The notes below the pieces were generated by a model, which worked only from the letters and a program-made list of their open reading frames with translations, was not told the DNA's origin and searched no databases. The position numbers were made by a program, and so were the translations under genes. Of a stretch of 64,000 bases of DNA, positions 22,971 through 35,031 are shown one piece after another; the first letter of the stretch is position 1, and each line of letters opens with the position of its first letter. The DNA comes from Hevea brasiliensis. Taxonomy: Eukaryota > Streptophyta > Magnoliopsida > Malpighiales > Euphorbiaceae. The stretch is taken from NCBI RefSeq assembly GCF_030052815.1, contig NC_079495.1, positions 52,988,773 to 53,052,772 of the forward strand. Reading direction: 5' to 3'.

Positions 22971-25842
22971 CTCTCCGCTGCTCCTCTAGTCTCTATATCT
23001 GCGACAGCAATAATAGCCATCGCTGAGAACTAGGACTCAGTGGTGCACAACATACTAAAATAATCTTTATGCAGAATATAAATCATATTTATTCCAAAAT
23101 TAAACTGAACATGAGATATAAATTCAAAACATTACTTACAAAATTTTAATCCAAACAACTTCATTTCGAAAGTCTAAAAATAAATTTCATAAAAACACAC
23201 AGTTATATCATGTCATTTGAAACATATTAATCTTAATAGCCAGAGGCTTATGCGAAGTCACATCACAAGGCTAGCTAGCTCAAATATATGGGAAACCATT
23301 CTTTTTCTTCTTCTATTGGCACACACCTCGACACTTCAGCCAGAGAAGGAATCAGAATTCGAAATTGATTTCCCCCACTAGTCATGCTAGTGAGGTATTC
23401 AAATATATGGTCATGACACTGTGGTTTCAAAACTATCTTAACAATTTACTAAACATTTATTGCCATTTCAAACACAATCAAGTAACCTTTCAAAAATTTA
23501 AATCAAAAGCATAATAAACATTTCAAGATAATGGTGTCACAATATAATATTTCAATTCATTCAAAACAATGTGCAGAAGAAAATTTACAAAAATTCTATG
23601 TTGTGCTCAAACCTTATACGAGTTGCCACTTGGCCTTGACTCGACGCCTTGGGTTCTTTCCCGGTATTCTTTTCCATTGAAACACACAGTTTCACAATGT
23701 TTCAGTATCATAACTTATCATAAATCCAAAAATAATTTTAAATTTACTTTTACCTAGCTTTAATATGCTAAACTTGGCGTTCTTTAAAATTTATGTTTCG
23801 GGGTTACTATTCACTATACTATTCAAGTCAATTTGTTGACTTTCTAATGCTTAATAGGTATGGAAATTCCAATTTCAACCACATACCACATTTTGGTTAC
23901 TAAATTTGTTGGTTTTGGTTATTTTCTCAAATTTTAAGTGCTTTAGGCAAAATTACAAATTTTCAGTTTTGGTGTCTTATTTTACACTGTTCCATTGGTC
24001 ATGTTGCTGTTAGAATTTGGCTAAGTTTTCTTCATAGAAATTGTTCATTATTGTCTTAAATTTATTCTCCTTTTTGAATCACTCCAATTGGAGTTTTTTA
24101 GCTCAAGTTATAGCCATTTAAACATGGCTGGCCGGATTGGCCTAACCCAGATTTTCTGGGCACTAATTTGGTTTTGGCAGTTTTATGTCACTAACTTTGG
24201 GTGGCTAAGTGACTTGGTTAAGTGCATAATTTGGACTTATGTTCTTCATGAAAGTTGTAGAGCTATTTTCAGCTTTCTACTGATAAAATTTCAGGTCATT
24301 TTGATCTGCCTAGCCCATGTTATGGCCAAATAAACAAACACTATTCATTTGGTCATTTTTGTACAGGTCAGAACACCAAATTCCAGATTTGGTCAATTTG
24401 TTCACTAGGTTTTGGTCGCTTTCTGGGCATGATTCCTAAAAGAAAAATGTGTTATTTTGTGTCTAGTTTCATTCCCACTTGGCCTTACACCAATTGGTTT
24501 GGTAAATGTTCAGTTTTGGTCCCTGAAAGGGACCTTGGTTATGCTACCTGTAGAATGACCATATCCAATCCGAATTCAAACTTAATTCCAACACTTCCTA
24601 CACACTACAATTGGTCATAATGACCATTTTTCAACTCAAACTAGATCAAACACACCATTTGACCAATTCTCCAAGTTTTTTCTCCCAAACCCTAAGTCCA
24701 AAACCCTAACTCACTTGATTTGTTACATTTAATTAGTTCCAAGCATACAAACACCATTTCTCAACTCATTCAAGCTTTCTAACATATTTAATTCAATCAA
24801 ACTCATGCATTCTCAACTTAAACCCTAGCTTTCCGAATTCACATCTAGTCCTCTAAAGTTGTTTTCATTTCATTTTAAGTATTTTTCTAGGTTTATTCAA
24901 CTATAAACACAATTAATTCAACTAGAAATTCAAGTTTAGCTTACTAACCTTGATATAGCTTTTCAATCTTCACTTCCTTCAACTTTTTCTTCTTTCTTTC
25001 TCCTTTAATCTTTTTTTCTAGTTGCTCAAACAAAGTTTAATCATGGTCAGTGAATTTTCTATGGTGGGATTTTGGTTTCTTCAAGCTCACAAATGAGCTT
25101 TCATGGAGATTTTGAGAGGGAGAAAAGAGAGAGATGGGAGACGGCAAGAAGATGAAGACAATCCCTTTTTTTCTTCCTTTTCTTTTATAAATTTTTAACC
25201 TTTAGTAAGACCAAAAATTACCCTAAAATTTAAATTTTTAATTATAAGATTTATTGCATCATGCATGATGTCATGCATGATGTAATCACTTTTTCACTTT
25301 TTCTTTTTCCTCTCTTTTTTTTTCATTTATTTTTCTTTAGTACTTTAATTTAATTCCTGACTCCGAAATTTTTTTTTCTCTGATTTTATTCAACAGTCAA
25401 GTCAGGAGTCAGCTCTAGGGGTGAATTGACCAAATTGCCCCTCACCGGTTCGACCCGATTTGCAAATAATTCAATATTTCTTCTGAATCCCTGACCTAAT
25501 TATTTGACCAGCTTAACAATTCTTTTTCATGGTTTTCTCTTTTTCACTGTGTTCACAATAGTCCTAAGGACTGCGGCATCACATTTTATGGTTCAAAATT
25601 TGATTTTAAATCGACTTCGCAGTCCTTCCCGAGAAGGTCACCCATCGCTGTGACTCTCGGCTCATTTAACTTCTTGTGTTCTGTTTTTCTTATTTATACT
25701 TAACTATTTGACAATTACTAATTATTTGTGTTTAGGGCTTATCTAGTTGTCTTAAGTGTGGTTCTAATCCTTTTACTTGTCTGGACCGACCCGGTCACTA
25801 GAATAGTAAAATATACCAGGCTATGCAAATAAAGGTGTTACA
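22971..25842 (-). repeat. Element B left (3') LTR, 5'-truncated in this view
   Basis: Colinear with 31384-34241 of the right LTR and ending in GGTGTTACA next to a polypurine tract. The first 646 bp of the LTR (equivalent to 30738-31383) are missing here because element A is inserted at this point; they are expected left of the window. The hairpin at 23023-23040 is present with a slightly shortened stem. Confidence 0.9.
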
Positions 25843-25864
25843 ATTCTCCCCCCCCCCCTCCCCT
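25843..25864 (-). promoter_or_regulatory. Element B polypurine tract
   Basis: On the minus strand this is an almost pure G/A tract containing eleven consecutive G residues (25848-25858), directly before the 3' LTR start. It is the expected plus-strand primer site. Confidence 0.85.
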
Positions 25865-25898
25865 TAAAATAAATTTCATCTCGAAATATTACCTGGTA

Positions 25899-28800
25899 TT
25901 AGTCTCTAAATAGCTGTGGGTGCTGTCTCCTCATATCCTCCTCTCGTTCCCAAGCAGCTTCTTGGCCCGAATGATGGTTCCACAGCACTTTCACTAACGG
26001 TATCTGCCTGTTCCATAGCTGCTTTACCTCATAAGCCAAAATCTCTATGGGTTCTTCTTCATATGTGAGGTCTAGATTCACTTCAATTTCTTCGACTGGT
26101 AGTATATGAGATGGGTCTGATCGATACCTCCTCAACATAGATACATGGAAGACATTATGTATCTTCTCCAACTCTGGAGGTAGTGCCAACCGATATGCCA
26201 AAGGATCCACTCTTTCTAGAACCTCATATGACCCAATGAAATGAGGACTCAATTTTCCCTTTCTGCCAAACTTCCAAGGGGAAACCTTGAGGAATACTTT
26301 CTCACCCACTGCATACTCAATATTCCTTCTCTTCATATTAATATAGGACTTATGACGGTCTGATGCAGTCTTAAGTTGATCTCTGATCACCCTGATCTTC
26401 TCTTCAGTTTGCTGAACAATTTCAGGCCCAATCAACTCCCTTTCACCTACATCATCACAACATAGGGGAGTTCTACATTTTCTACCATACAAAGCTTCAT
26501 ATGGAGGCATCCCAATGCTTGATTGGTAGTTGTTGTTGTAAGAAAACTCAATCAAAGGAAAGTGTGTGTCCCAACTTCCCTCAAATTCAATCACATAAGC
26601 CCGTAGAATGTCCTCCAAGATCTGAATTACCCTCTCAGATTGGCCATCTGCCTGTGGGTGGAATGCCGTACTGAAGTTCAATCTAGTTCCTAGGGCTTTT
26701 TGAAGACTACCCCAGAATCTAGAAGTGAACCTAGGATCTCTGTCTGATACAATGGATACTGGCACTCCATGTAGTCTTACTATCTCATTAATGCACAACT
26801 TGGCCAATCTTTCTAATCTGTAGTCCATCCGGACTGGCAAAAAATGAGCAGACTTGGTCAGTCTATCAACAATGGCCCACACTGCATCATGACTCTTCTG
26901 TGTTCTCAGAAGTCCCATCACAAAATCCATTGTTATTCTCTCCCATTTCCATTCTGGTACTGGTAGTGGATGTAACAAACCAGCTAGTACTTGATGCTCT
27001 GCCTTCACTTGCTGACAAGTTAAGCATTTAGAAACAAACTCTACCATATTTCTTTTCATACCCATCCACCAGTAATGCTCCTTTAGCCCTCTATACATTT
27101 TTGTGCCACCAGGGTGCACGGCAAAAGGAGACTCATGTGCTTCCTTCAAAATGATCTGCCTCAAATCAACGTCATTAGGTACACACATTCTGCCCTGGTG
27201 TAGCAATAAGTCATCATCTCTTATTGAGAATTCTGGTTTCTTGCCCTGTCGGACTTCTTCTAATAACTTCTGATATCTTTCATCATTCTGAGCAGCTATT
27301 CTGATTTGATCAATCAACACTGGCTGTACATGCCATGCAAATGTTGTTTGCCCCTCATCATTAATCTCTAAGCTGGCATGTAAAGATCTCAACTCATGTA
27401 CCATAGACAAAGGAGTAACCCGCAGACTTGCCATAGTCTTGTGACTTAAGGCATTAGCCACAACATTAGCTTTCCCTGGCTGATAGTCTATCAAACAATA
27501 ATAGTCTTTTATCAACTCTAACCATCTCCTCTGTCTCAAATTCAACTCCTTCTGAGTGTCCAGATACTTCAAACTCTTATGATCTGTGTAAATATAGCAT
27601 TTTTCCCCATATAAATAGTGTCTCCAGATCTTAAGAGCAAACACAATAGCTGCAAGCTCCAAGTCATGTGTCGGATAGTTCCTCTCATGCAATTTCAGCT
27701 GGCGTGATGCATAAGCAATGTCATTTCAATCTTGCATCAATACATAGCCTAACCCATTGTGAGAAGCATCACTATAAATTGTGTATTCTTTATCCGGAGT
27801 AGGTAAAGTCAGGACTGGAGTCTCAGTCAAACACCTCTTCAATTCATCAAAACTCTACTGGCATTTGTCCGTCCACTGAAATTTCACATCTTTTCGAAGT
27901 AACTTAGTCAATGGAGATGCCAACATAGAAAATCCCTTCACAAATCGATGGTAGTATCCATCTAAACCCAGAAAACTGCGAATCTCCGTGATATTTCTGG
28001 GTGGCCTTCAATTAAGAACAGCTTTTATTTTACTTGGATCTACGTTGATGCCCTCTACTAATACTATGTGCCCCAAGAAGGATATTTCCTTAAGCCAAAA
28101 TTCACACTTCGATAATTTGGCATATAGTTGTTTCTCCCTCAAGGTCTGCAGTATAATCTGTAGATATCTATCATGCTCTTCTGCACTCCTCGAGTAGACC
28201 AATATATCATCTATGAATACCACAATAAATTGGTTGAGGTATGGTCTGAAGATAGTGTTCATCAGATCCACAAAAGTAGCCGGAGCATTAGTTAACCCGA
28301 ATGGCATGACCAAGAACTCATAATGGCCATAGCGGGTTCTAAAGGCAGTTTTAGGAATACTCTGCTCTTGTACTTTCAGCTGATAATAATCTAATCTCAG
28401 GTCAATTTTGGAGAACATAGCTGCACCCCTCAACTGATCAAACAAGTCATCAATACGGGGCAATGGATATCTATTCTTTATTGTCACCTTATTCAACTAC
28501 CGATAGTCAATACATAAGTGGAGAGTGCCATCTTTCTTCTTAACAAACAACACTGGCGCTCCCCAAGGTGACACATTAGGGTGGATAAAGCCCTTATAAA
28601 ACAACTCCTGTAACTGCACTTTCAACTCTTTCAATTCTGCAGGTGCCATTCTATATGGTGTTATGGAGATTGGGTCCACACCAGGCATAACATCAATCTC
28701 AAACTACACCTCTCTTTTTAGAGGTAATCCTGGCAATTCATCAGGAAACACATCCGAAAAGTCACACACAGTAGGCAGGGATGTTCCTCGGTACTGGACT

Positions 28801-29370
28801 CCTCACTTGGGTGTCTATCACATGTGCCAAGTATGCTTCACACCCCTTTTTTATCATCCTTCTGGCTAGTGCAGCCGAAATGATGTTTGATAGCAGTAAA
28901 TGCCTCTCCCAATGTATTACCACATCACCATACAGAGGGAGACCAAAAGTGACTGTCTTCAATCTACAGTGAATCATGGCGTGATGCCTGGCTAACCAAT
29001 CCATGCCCAAGATAATATCATAATCTCTGAAGGACATTTCAATCAAATCTGACAGAAAAACATGTCCTTGGATCACTAAAGTACAGTCTCTATAGATTCT
29101 ATTGACCCGAACCTCTTGTCCTAATGGACTAGTTACTAGCACTTCAAAACCCATTTTGACACACGAAACAGCAAGTGAACTGACTATGCTAGCACTAACA
29201 TATGAGTGGGTTGAACCCGGATCAAACAGCACAAATACATCTTGATCAGAGATAGAGAATGTACCGGCTACAACATCAGAAGTCTCAGCCTCTTCTCGCT
29301 GTCTCATCGTGTATACCCTGGCTGAAGCACTTCCTTGTGCTGACTGACCAACAGTACCTTGACTGCCCAA
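25899..29370 (-). pseudogene. Element B gypsy pol, broken
   Basis: The order on the minus strand is protease (28762-29370, VLFDPGSTHSYVS and IILGMDWL), reverse transcriptase (about 27990-28688, with [11 protein letters not shown]), RNase H (about 27530-27830, [10 protein letters not shown] and TDHKSLKYL) and integrase. RNase H end and the whole integrase form one open stretch of 597 codons (25899-27692). It has the H2C2 zinc module ([10 protein letters not shown] then CLTCQQVK), the DDE residues in [16 protein letters not shown] and [11 protein letters not shown], and the chromodomain-like C-terminus LVKVLWNHH. Breaks include TGA at 27726-27728 and TAG at 27855-27857 between RT and RNase H, plus a stop between the two RT parts near 28497. 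Domains and the long LTRs fit a Del/Tekay-like chromovirus. Confidence 0.92.
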
Positions 29371-29498
29371 AGCATGGCCTCTACCTCTGCCTCTTCCTCT
29401 GTCAATTGGTTGTGAACCTCTAGAAGCAGTATTCTGAATAGATCCTTCTGTAGTAGTAGGAGTTGGACCAAATCTAGGAGCACTACTGCAGTCTTTAG

Positions 29499-30549
29499 CT
29501 AGATGGCCCTTGCCTCCACAGTTAAAGTAGGTTCCTGTTGCCCAATAGCATTCTCCCCCATGAATCTTGCCACAAGTCTCACAGGGGTAGGGAGGTTGTG
29601 AACCCCTGCTCGACTACTGACCAGACCTAGGGGGTCTCTGTCCAGAGAATCTGCCCCTTCCAAACCTTCCACCTCGACCTCTGCTAGGTCCCCCAAATTT
29701 CTTCTTCTTTCTAGAGGTACCACTAGGACTTTGCTCTATTTACTTTTTCCCCTTGTCTTTCTCTGATTTTTTAGCTTTCTCTGATTTTTCTTTTGCTGGA
29801 GTCGCTTCTGATTCAATTCTTTCCAACTCAAGTGCTTGAGAAATGAGCTCTGAGAAATTACTGTGTCTGAATCCCACTACTTGCATCCTCAAACTTGGCT
29901 TCAAATCCTTCTCAAATCTCTTGCACCTTTCCTTACTGGTAGAAAGGAGACTCCCAGCATAGTGGCTTAAGCGGGAGAACTCCCTCTCATATTCTGCCAC
30001 TGATCTGTTGCCTTACTTTAGACTCAGAAATTCTTGCAGTTTCTGATCCACATATGCATCTGGGACATATTTCTGTCAGAACTCTCTAATGAAATCATCC
30101 CAGGTCAGTACTGGTGGTTCAGCCAAGCTGTAGGGGATGGTCTTCCACCAATCATACGCATCCCCTTACAGTAGCGATACTGAGTATTCAAATTTCAGCT
30201 CATTAGGGTAGTGCAGCTTCTTAAACACTCGATCCATCCTCTCTAACCACTGCTCTACCTCTAAAGGGTCTACTGTACCCTTAAATTCTATGGCCCCATA
30301 CTTCAACAACTTGTCATACTATCTGACTGGAGCTTGAGGTTGCACCATAGTAGTCTAGGGTGGAGCTTGAGCAGGCATACCCCCAGTCATTTGTTGAAAC
30401 ATTACCGCCATCTGCTGTGTGAACTATGGAGAAAACTGCGGCATTTGTGGGGCTGGTGCTACTGACCCACTGACATTTGGTAGAGCTGGGCCTTCGCCTT
30501 GTGCCTCAGCTTCAACAGATTGCTCAACTAAGCGATCCCCTTCTTCCAT
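29499..30549 (-). pseudogene. Element B gypsy gag, broken
   Basis: The start MEEGDRLVEQS at 30549 matches the start of the gag in element C. It is followed by the glutamine- and proline-rich N-terminus, the capsid core (29740-30300, with EYEREFSRLSHY and CKRFEKDLKPSLRM), a lysine/glutamate-rich linker and a glycine/arginine-rich tail. The frame is interrupted by several stops (for example between 30000 and 30350). The zinc knuckle region lies near 29500-29560. Confidence 0.85.
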
Positions 30550-30717
30550 AACAGTATGGAGTAGGATATCTCTTGAACAAATAAGACAAGGATATTTCCC
30601 TCCGTTAGTTCATATTTATGACGTAATGCACTGTATGTAACAAATAAGGACATTGAGCAATTGTACTTAACAAAGAAAAGACACAAATTCACAAGTTAAA
30701 ACATACTTTAAAAATTT

Positions 30718-30729
30718 GCTCTGATACCA
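30718..30729 (-). promoter_or_regulatory. Element B primer binding site (tRNA-iMet)
   Basis: Minus strand TGGTATCAGAGC, eight bases inside the LTR edge at 30738. Same primer as element A. Confidence 0.92.
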
Positions 30730-30737
30730 CTAAAATA

Positions 30738-33700
30738 TGTCACACCTTACCCCTCTGTAAGGCATAACATTATCCCGTAGAATACCTAATGAACTACCGA
30801 ACTTCACCTACCAATAACTAATTAAGTATCCTATAAGGGATTTTAAATCATTTTCTTACTTTTATAAGTGGTGAGCATTTTCTAATAGGTATCAAAATAT
30901 TTAATTAGAGTTTGAAAACTAGTTAAGATTTTTGTCCCATTTTATTTTTCCGCTAATTTTATAAAAATTTCGGTAGAGTGCCATTTGTATTTTGAGAAAA
31001 TAGTTCTTCAAATACCTGTAAAAAGCACTTCCAATAATTTATCTCATCAACTTCATCAAATCAACATCCATCCCAACCAATTTCACATCATTTCTCAATT
31101 TCCAAAATTCAACATCATCAAAAATACTACTAAATAATTTTATTCAAATTAGAACAAAATACTTTCATTCATATTTTATTAAAGATAAAATAATTTACAT
31201 ACGTCATTCCAAAAATTTACATTAGAAAAATCCAAACTAAAATTTATTACAAGCTTTATACAACTGCTTATGACCATTTCTTACATTTACATACATTACA
31301 TACATCAAAATAATTTTTACAATCAAGGTATAAAATATACCTGACAAACTTCAGAGAAGGTGGCTCCACAATCCTCGGCAGCTCACTCCACTGCTCCTGT
31401 AGTCTCTATATATGCGACAGCAATAACAGCCATCACTGAGTACTAGGACTCAGTGGTGCACAACATACTAAAATAATCTTTATGCAGAATTTAAATCATA
31501 TTTATTCCAAAAATAAACTTAACATGAGATATAAATTCAAAACATGGCTTACAAAATTTTAATCCAAACAACTTCATTTCGAAAGTCTCAAAACAAATTT
31601 CATAAAAACATACAGTTATATCATGCCATTCGAAACATATTAATCTCAATAGCCAGAGGCTTATGAGAAGTCACATCACAGGACTAGCTAGCTCAAATAT
31701 ATGGGAACCCATTCTTTTTCTACTTCTACTAGCACACACCTCGACACTTCAGCCAAAGAAGAAATCAAAATTCGAAACTGATTTCCCCCACTAGCCATGC
31801 TTGTAAGGTATTCAAATATATGGTTATGACATTGTGGTTTTAAAACTATCTTAACAATTTACTAAACATTTATTGCCATTTTAAACACAATCAAGTAACC
31901 TTTCAACAATTTAAATCAAAAGCATAATAAACATTTCAAGATAATGGTGTTATAATGTAATATTTCAATTCATTCAAAACAATGTGCAAAAGAAAATTTA
32001 CAGAAATTCTATGTTGAGCACAAACCTTATACGAGTCACCTCTTAGCCTTGACTCGACGCCTCGGGTTCTTTCCTGGTATTCTTTTCCACTGAAACACAC
32101 AGTTTCATAGTGTTTCAGTATCATAACTTATCATAAATCCAAAAATAATTTTAAATTTACTTTTACCTAGCTTTAACATGCTAAACTTGGCGTTCTTTAA
32201 AATTTGTGCTTCGGGGTTACTATTCACTCACTATTCAAGTCAATTTGTTGACTTTCTAATGCTTAATAGGTATGAGAATTCCAATTTCACCCACATACCA
32301 CATTTTGGTTACTAAATTTGTTGGTTTTGGTTGTTTTCTCAAATTTTAAGTGCTTTATACAAAATTACAAATTTTCAGTTTTAGTGTCTTATTTTGTACT
32401 GTTCCATTGGTAATGTTGCTGTTAGAATTTGGATAAGTTTTCTTCATAGAAATTGTTTCTTATTGTCTTAACTTTATTCTTCTTTCTGAACCACTCCAAT
32501 TGGAGTTTTGTAGCTCAAGTTATAGCCATTTGAACATGGCTGGCCGAATTGGCCTAACCCAGATTTTCTGGGCACTAATTTGGTTCTAGCAGTTTTATGT
32601 CACTAATTTTGGGTGGCTAAATGACTTGGTTAAGAACATAATTTGGACTTGTGTTCTTAATGAAAGTTGTAGGGCTATGTCTCAGATTTCTACTGGTAAA
32701 ATTTTAGGTTATTTTGATCTGCCTAGCCCATGTTATGGCCAAATAAACTAACACTATTTATTTGGTCATTTTTGTATAGGGCAGAACACCCAATTCCGGA
32801 TTTGGCCAATTTGTTCAATAGGTTTTGCTCGCTTTCTGGGCATGATTCCTAAATGAAAAATGTGCCATTTTGTGTCTAGTTTCATTCCCACTTGGCCTTA
32901 CACCAATTGGTTTGGTAAATTTTCAGTTTTTGGTCCCTGAAAGGGACCTTGGTTAAGCTACCTGTAGAATGACCATATCCAATCTGAATTCAAACTTAAT
33001 TCCAACACTTTCTACACACTACAATTGGTCATACGTGACCATTTTTCAACTCAAACTAGATCAAACACACCATTTGACCAATTCTCCAAGTTTTTTTCTC
33101 CCAAACCCTAGGTCCAAAACCCTAACTCACTTGATTTGTTACATTTAATTAGTTCCAAGCATACAAACACCATTTCTCAACTCATTCAAGCTTTCTAACA
33201 TATTTAATTCAATCAAACTCATGCATTCTCAACTTAAACCCTAGTTGGCCGAATTCACACCTAGTCCTCCAAAGTTGTTTTCATTTCATTTTAAGTATTT
33301 TTCTAGATTTATTCAACTATAAACACAATTAATTCAACTAGAAATTCAAGTTTAGCTTACTAACCTTGATATAGCTTTTCAATCTTCACTTCCTTCAACT
33401 TTTTCTTCTTTCTTTCTCCTTTAATCTTCTTTTCTAGTTGCCCAAACATAGTTTAATCATGGTAAGTGAATTTTCTATGGGGGCATTTTGGTTTCTTCAA
33501 GCTCATAAATGAGCTTTCATGGAGATTTTGAGAGGGAGAGAAGAAAGAGATGGGAGACGGCAAGAAGATGAAGACAATCCCTTTTTTTTCTTTTTCATTT
33601 ATAAATTTTTAACCTTTAGTAAGATCAAAAATTACCCTAAAATTTAAATTTTTAATTATAAGATTTATTGCATCATGCATGATGTCATGCATGATGTAAT

Positions 33701-34241
33701 CACTTTTTCACTTTTTCTTTTTCCTCTCTTTTTTTTATTTATTTTTCTTTAGTTCTTTAATTTAATTTCTGACTTTGAAATTTTCTTTTCTCGAATTTTA
33801 TTTGATAGTCAGGTCAAGATTCAGCTCCAGGGGTGAATTGACCAAATTGCCCCTCGTTGATTCGACCCGGTTTGTAAATAATTCAATATTTTTTCTAGAT
33901 CCCTGACCTAATTATTTGACCAGCTTAACAATTCTTTTTCATGGTTTTCTCTTTTCCACTGTGTTCGCAAAAGCCCTAAGGAATACGGCGTCAAAATTTG
34001 AGTTTAAATCGATTTCGCAGTCCTTCCCAAGAAGGTCACCCATTGTTGTGACTCTCGGCTCATTTAACTTCTTGTGTTATGTTTTTCTTATTTATACTTA
34101 ACTATATGACAATTACTAATTATTTGTGATTAGGGCTTATCTAGTTATGTTAAGTTTGGTTCTAATCCTTTTACTTGTCTGGACTGACACCGATCACCAA
34201 AATAGTAAAATATACCAGGCTATGCAAATAGGGGTGTTACA
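30738..34241 (-). repeat. Element B right (5') LTR, 3504 bp
   Basis: A complete LTR from TGTCACACC to GTGTTACA. It aligns along its length with 22971-25842 and with the LTR of element C (39611-43107). The conserved hairpin lies at 31436-31453 and the palindrome CATCATGCATGATG at about 33670. Its right flank is the middle of an A-type LTR, so B was inserted into A-prime. Confidence 0.95.
31436..31453 (-). other. Conserved LTR hairpin, B-family form
   Basis: CTGAGT, loop ACTAGG, ACTCAG, followed by TGGTGCAC. The six-pair stem is perfect. Confidence 0.6.
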
Positions 34242-35031
34242 TCATTTCCTCATCAAACACAATCAAATGGTCACTAATTGACCATTAGAACTTCCTTTCA
34301 CCACTACATGAGCAAAATCATAAATTTGTTGTCCAAACCCTAACCCTAACAATCCCAAATTCTCAAATCTTACATTACACTCACAATTAAAGTTTTCAAT
34401 TCACTTATACATGTCAAGGGACAGCCTTACACCATTTTAAATCCATTAAAAGCTATCAAACTCAAGAAGATTTAAGGCTACCGAAATTTGGATAGTGTCC
34501 CTACATGCATATTTTTACACAATTTCTTCAATTCTTAGTTCAATTCCTAGTTCTAATCAAGAATTAAAAGAGAGAAAGAAAGACTCTAGCACTAACCTTA
34601 TTTGATGAAATTTCTAAGCTTGTAAAACTCTTTCTTTTCTCTTCCTTTTGCTTCCTCAAGCTTGCTCTAGTTGTAAGGATGAATTTTAATGAAGCAAGCT
34701 AGTGGTTTTATGGTGAAATGAAGAGAGAAATGGAGCTTTGGTTGATAATCAATGGAGGGAGAGCGAAGTGAGGTTTTGGCTGGTTGAAGAAGGAAGATGA
34801 AAGCTGATTTTTTATTTCTTTCATTTCTGCCCATTTAACTCATTTTAAGTGAGTTATAGCCATGTGTCACAATGTGATTGGATAAAAATGTTTTAATGAC
34901 ATCATAATGATGTCAAATTTCCTATTTAAACCATTTTCTTTCCTTTTTTATTTCTACTCATTTTCAATTCAATTTTTAACAATATTTATTCACATTTTAT
35001 GTCATAATAATTATTTATTTAACTGGACAAG
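34242..35031 (-). repeat. A-prime LTR, left visible piece
   Basis: Diverged homologue of about 21770-22543 of element A. Shared landmarks are ATGGTCACTAATTGACCATT at the start and TTTAACTGGACAAG at the end. It is flanked by element B on the left and element C on the right. It continues at 43108. It is clearly older than the LTRs of A. Confidence 0.85.

Noticed and set aside
34330..34350. Telomere-like CCCTAACCCTAA motif
   Set aside because: Only about two units, inside an LTR that also has many AAACCCTA words elsewhere; no array, so not an interstitial telomere.
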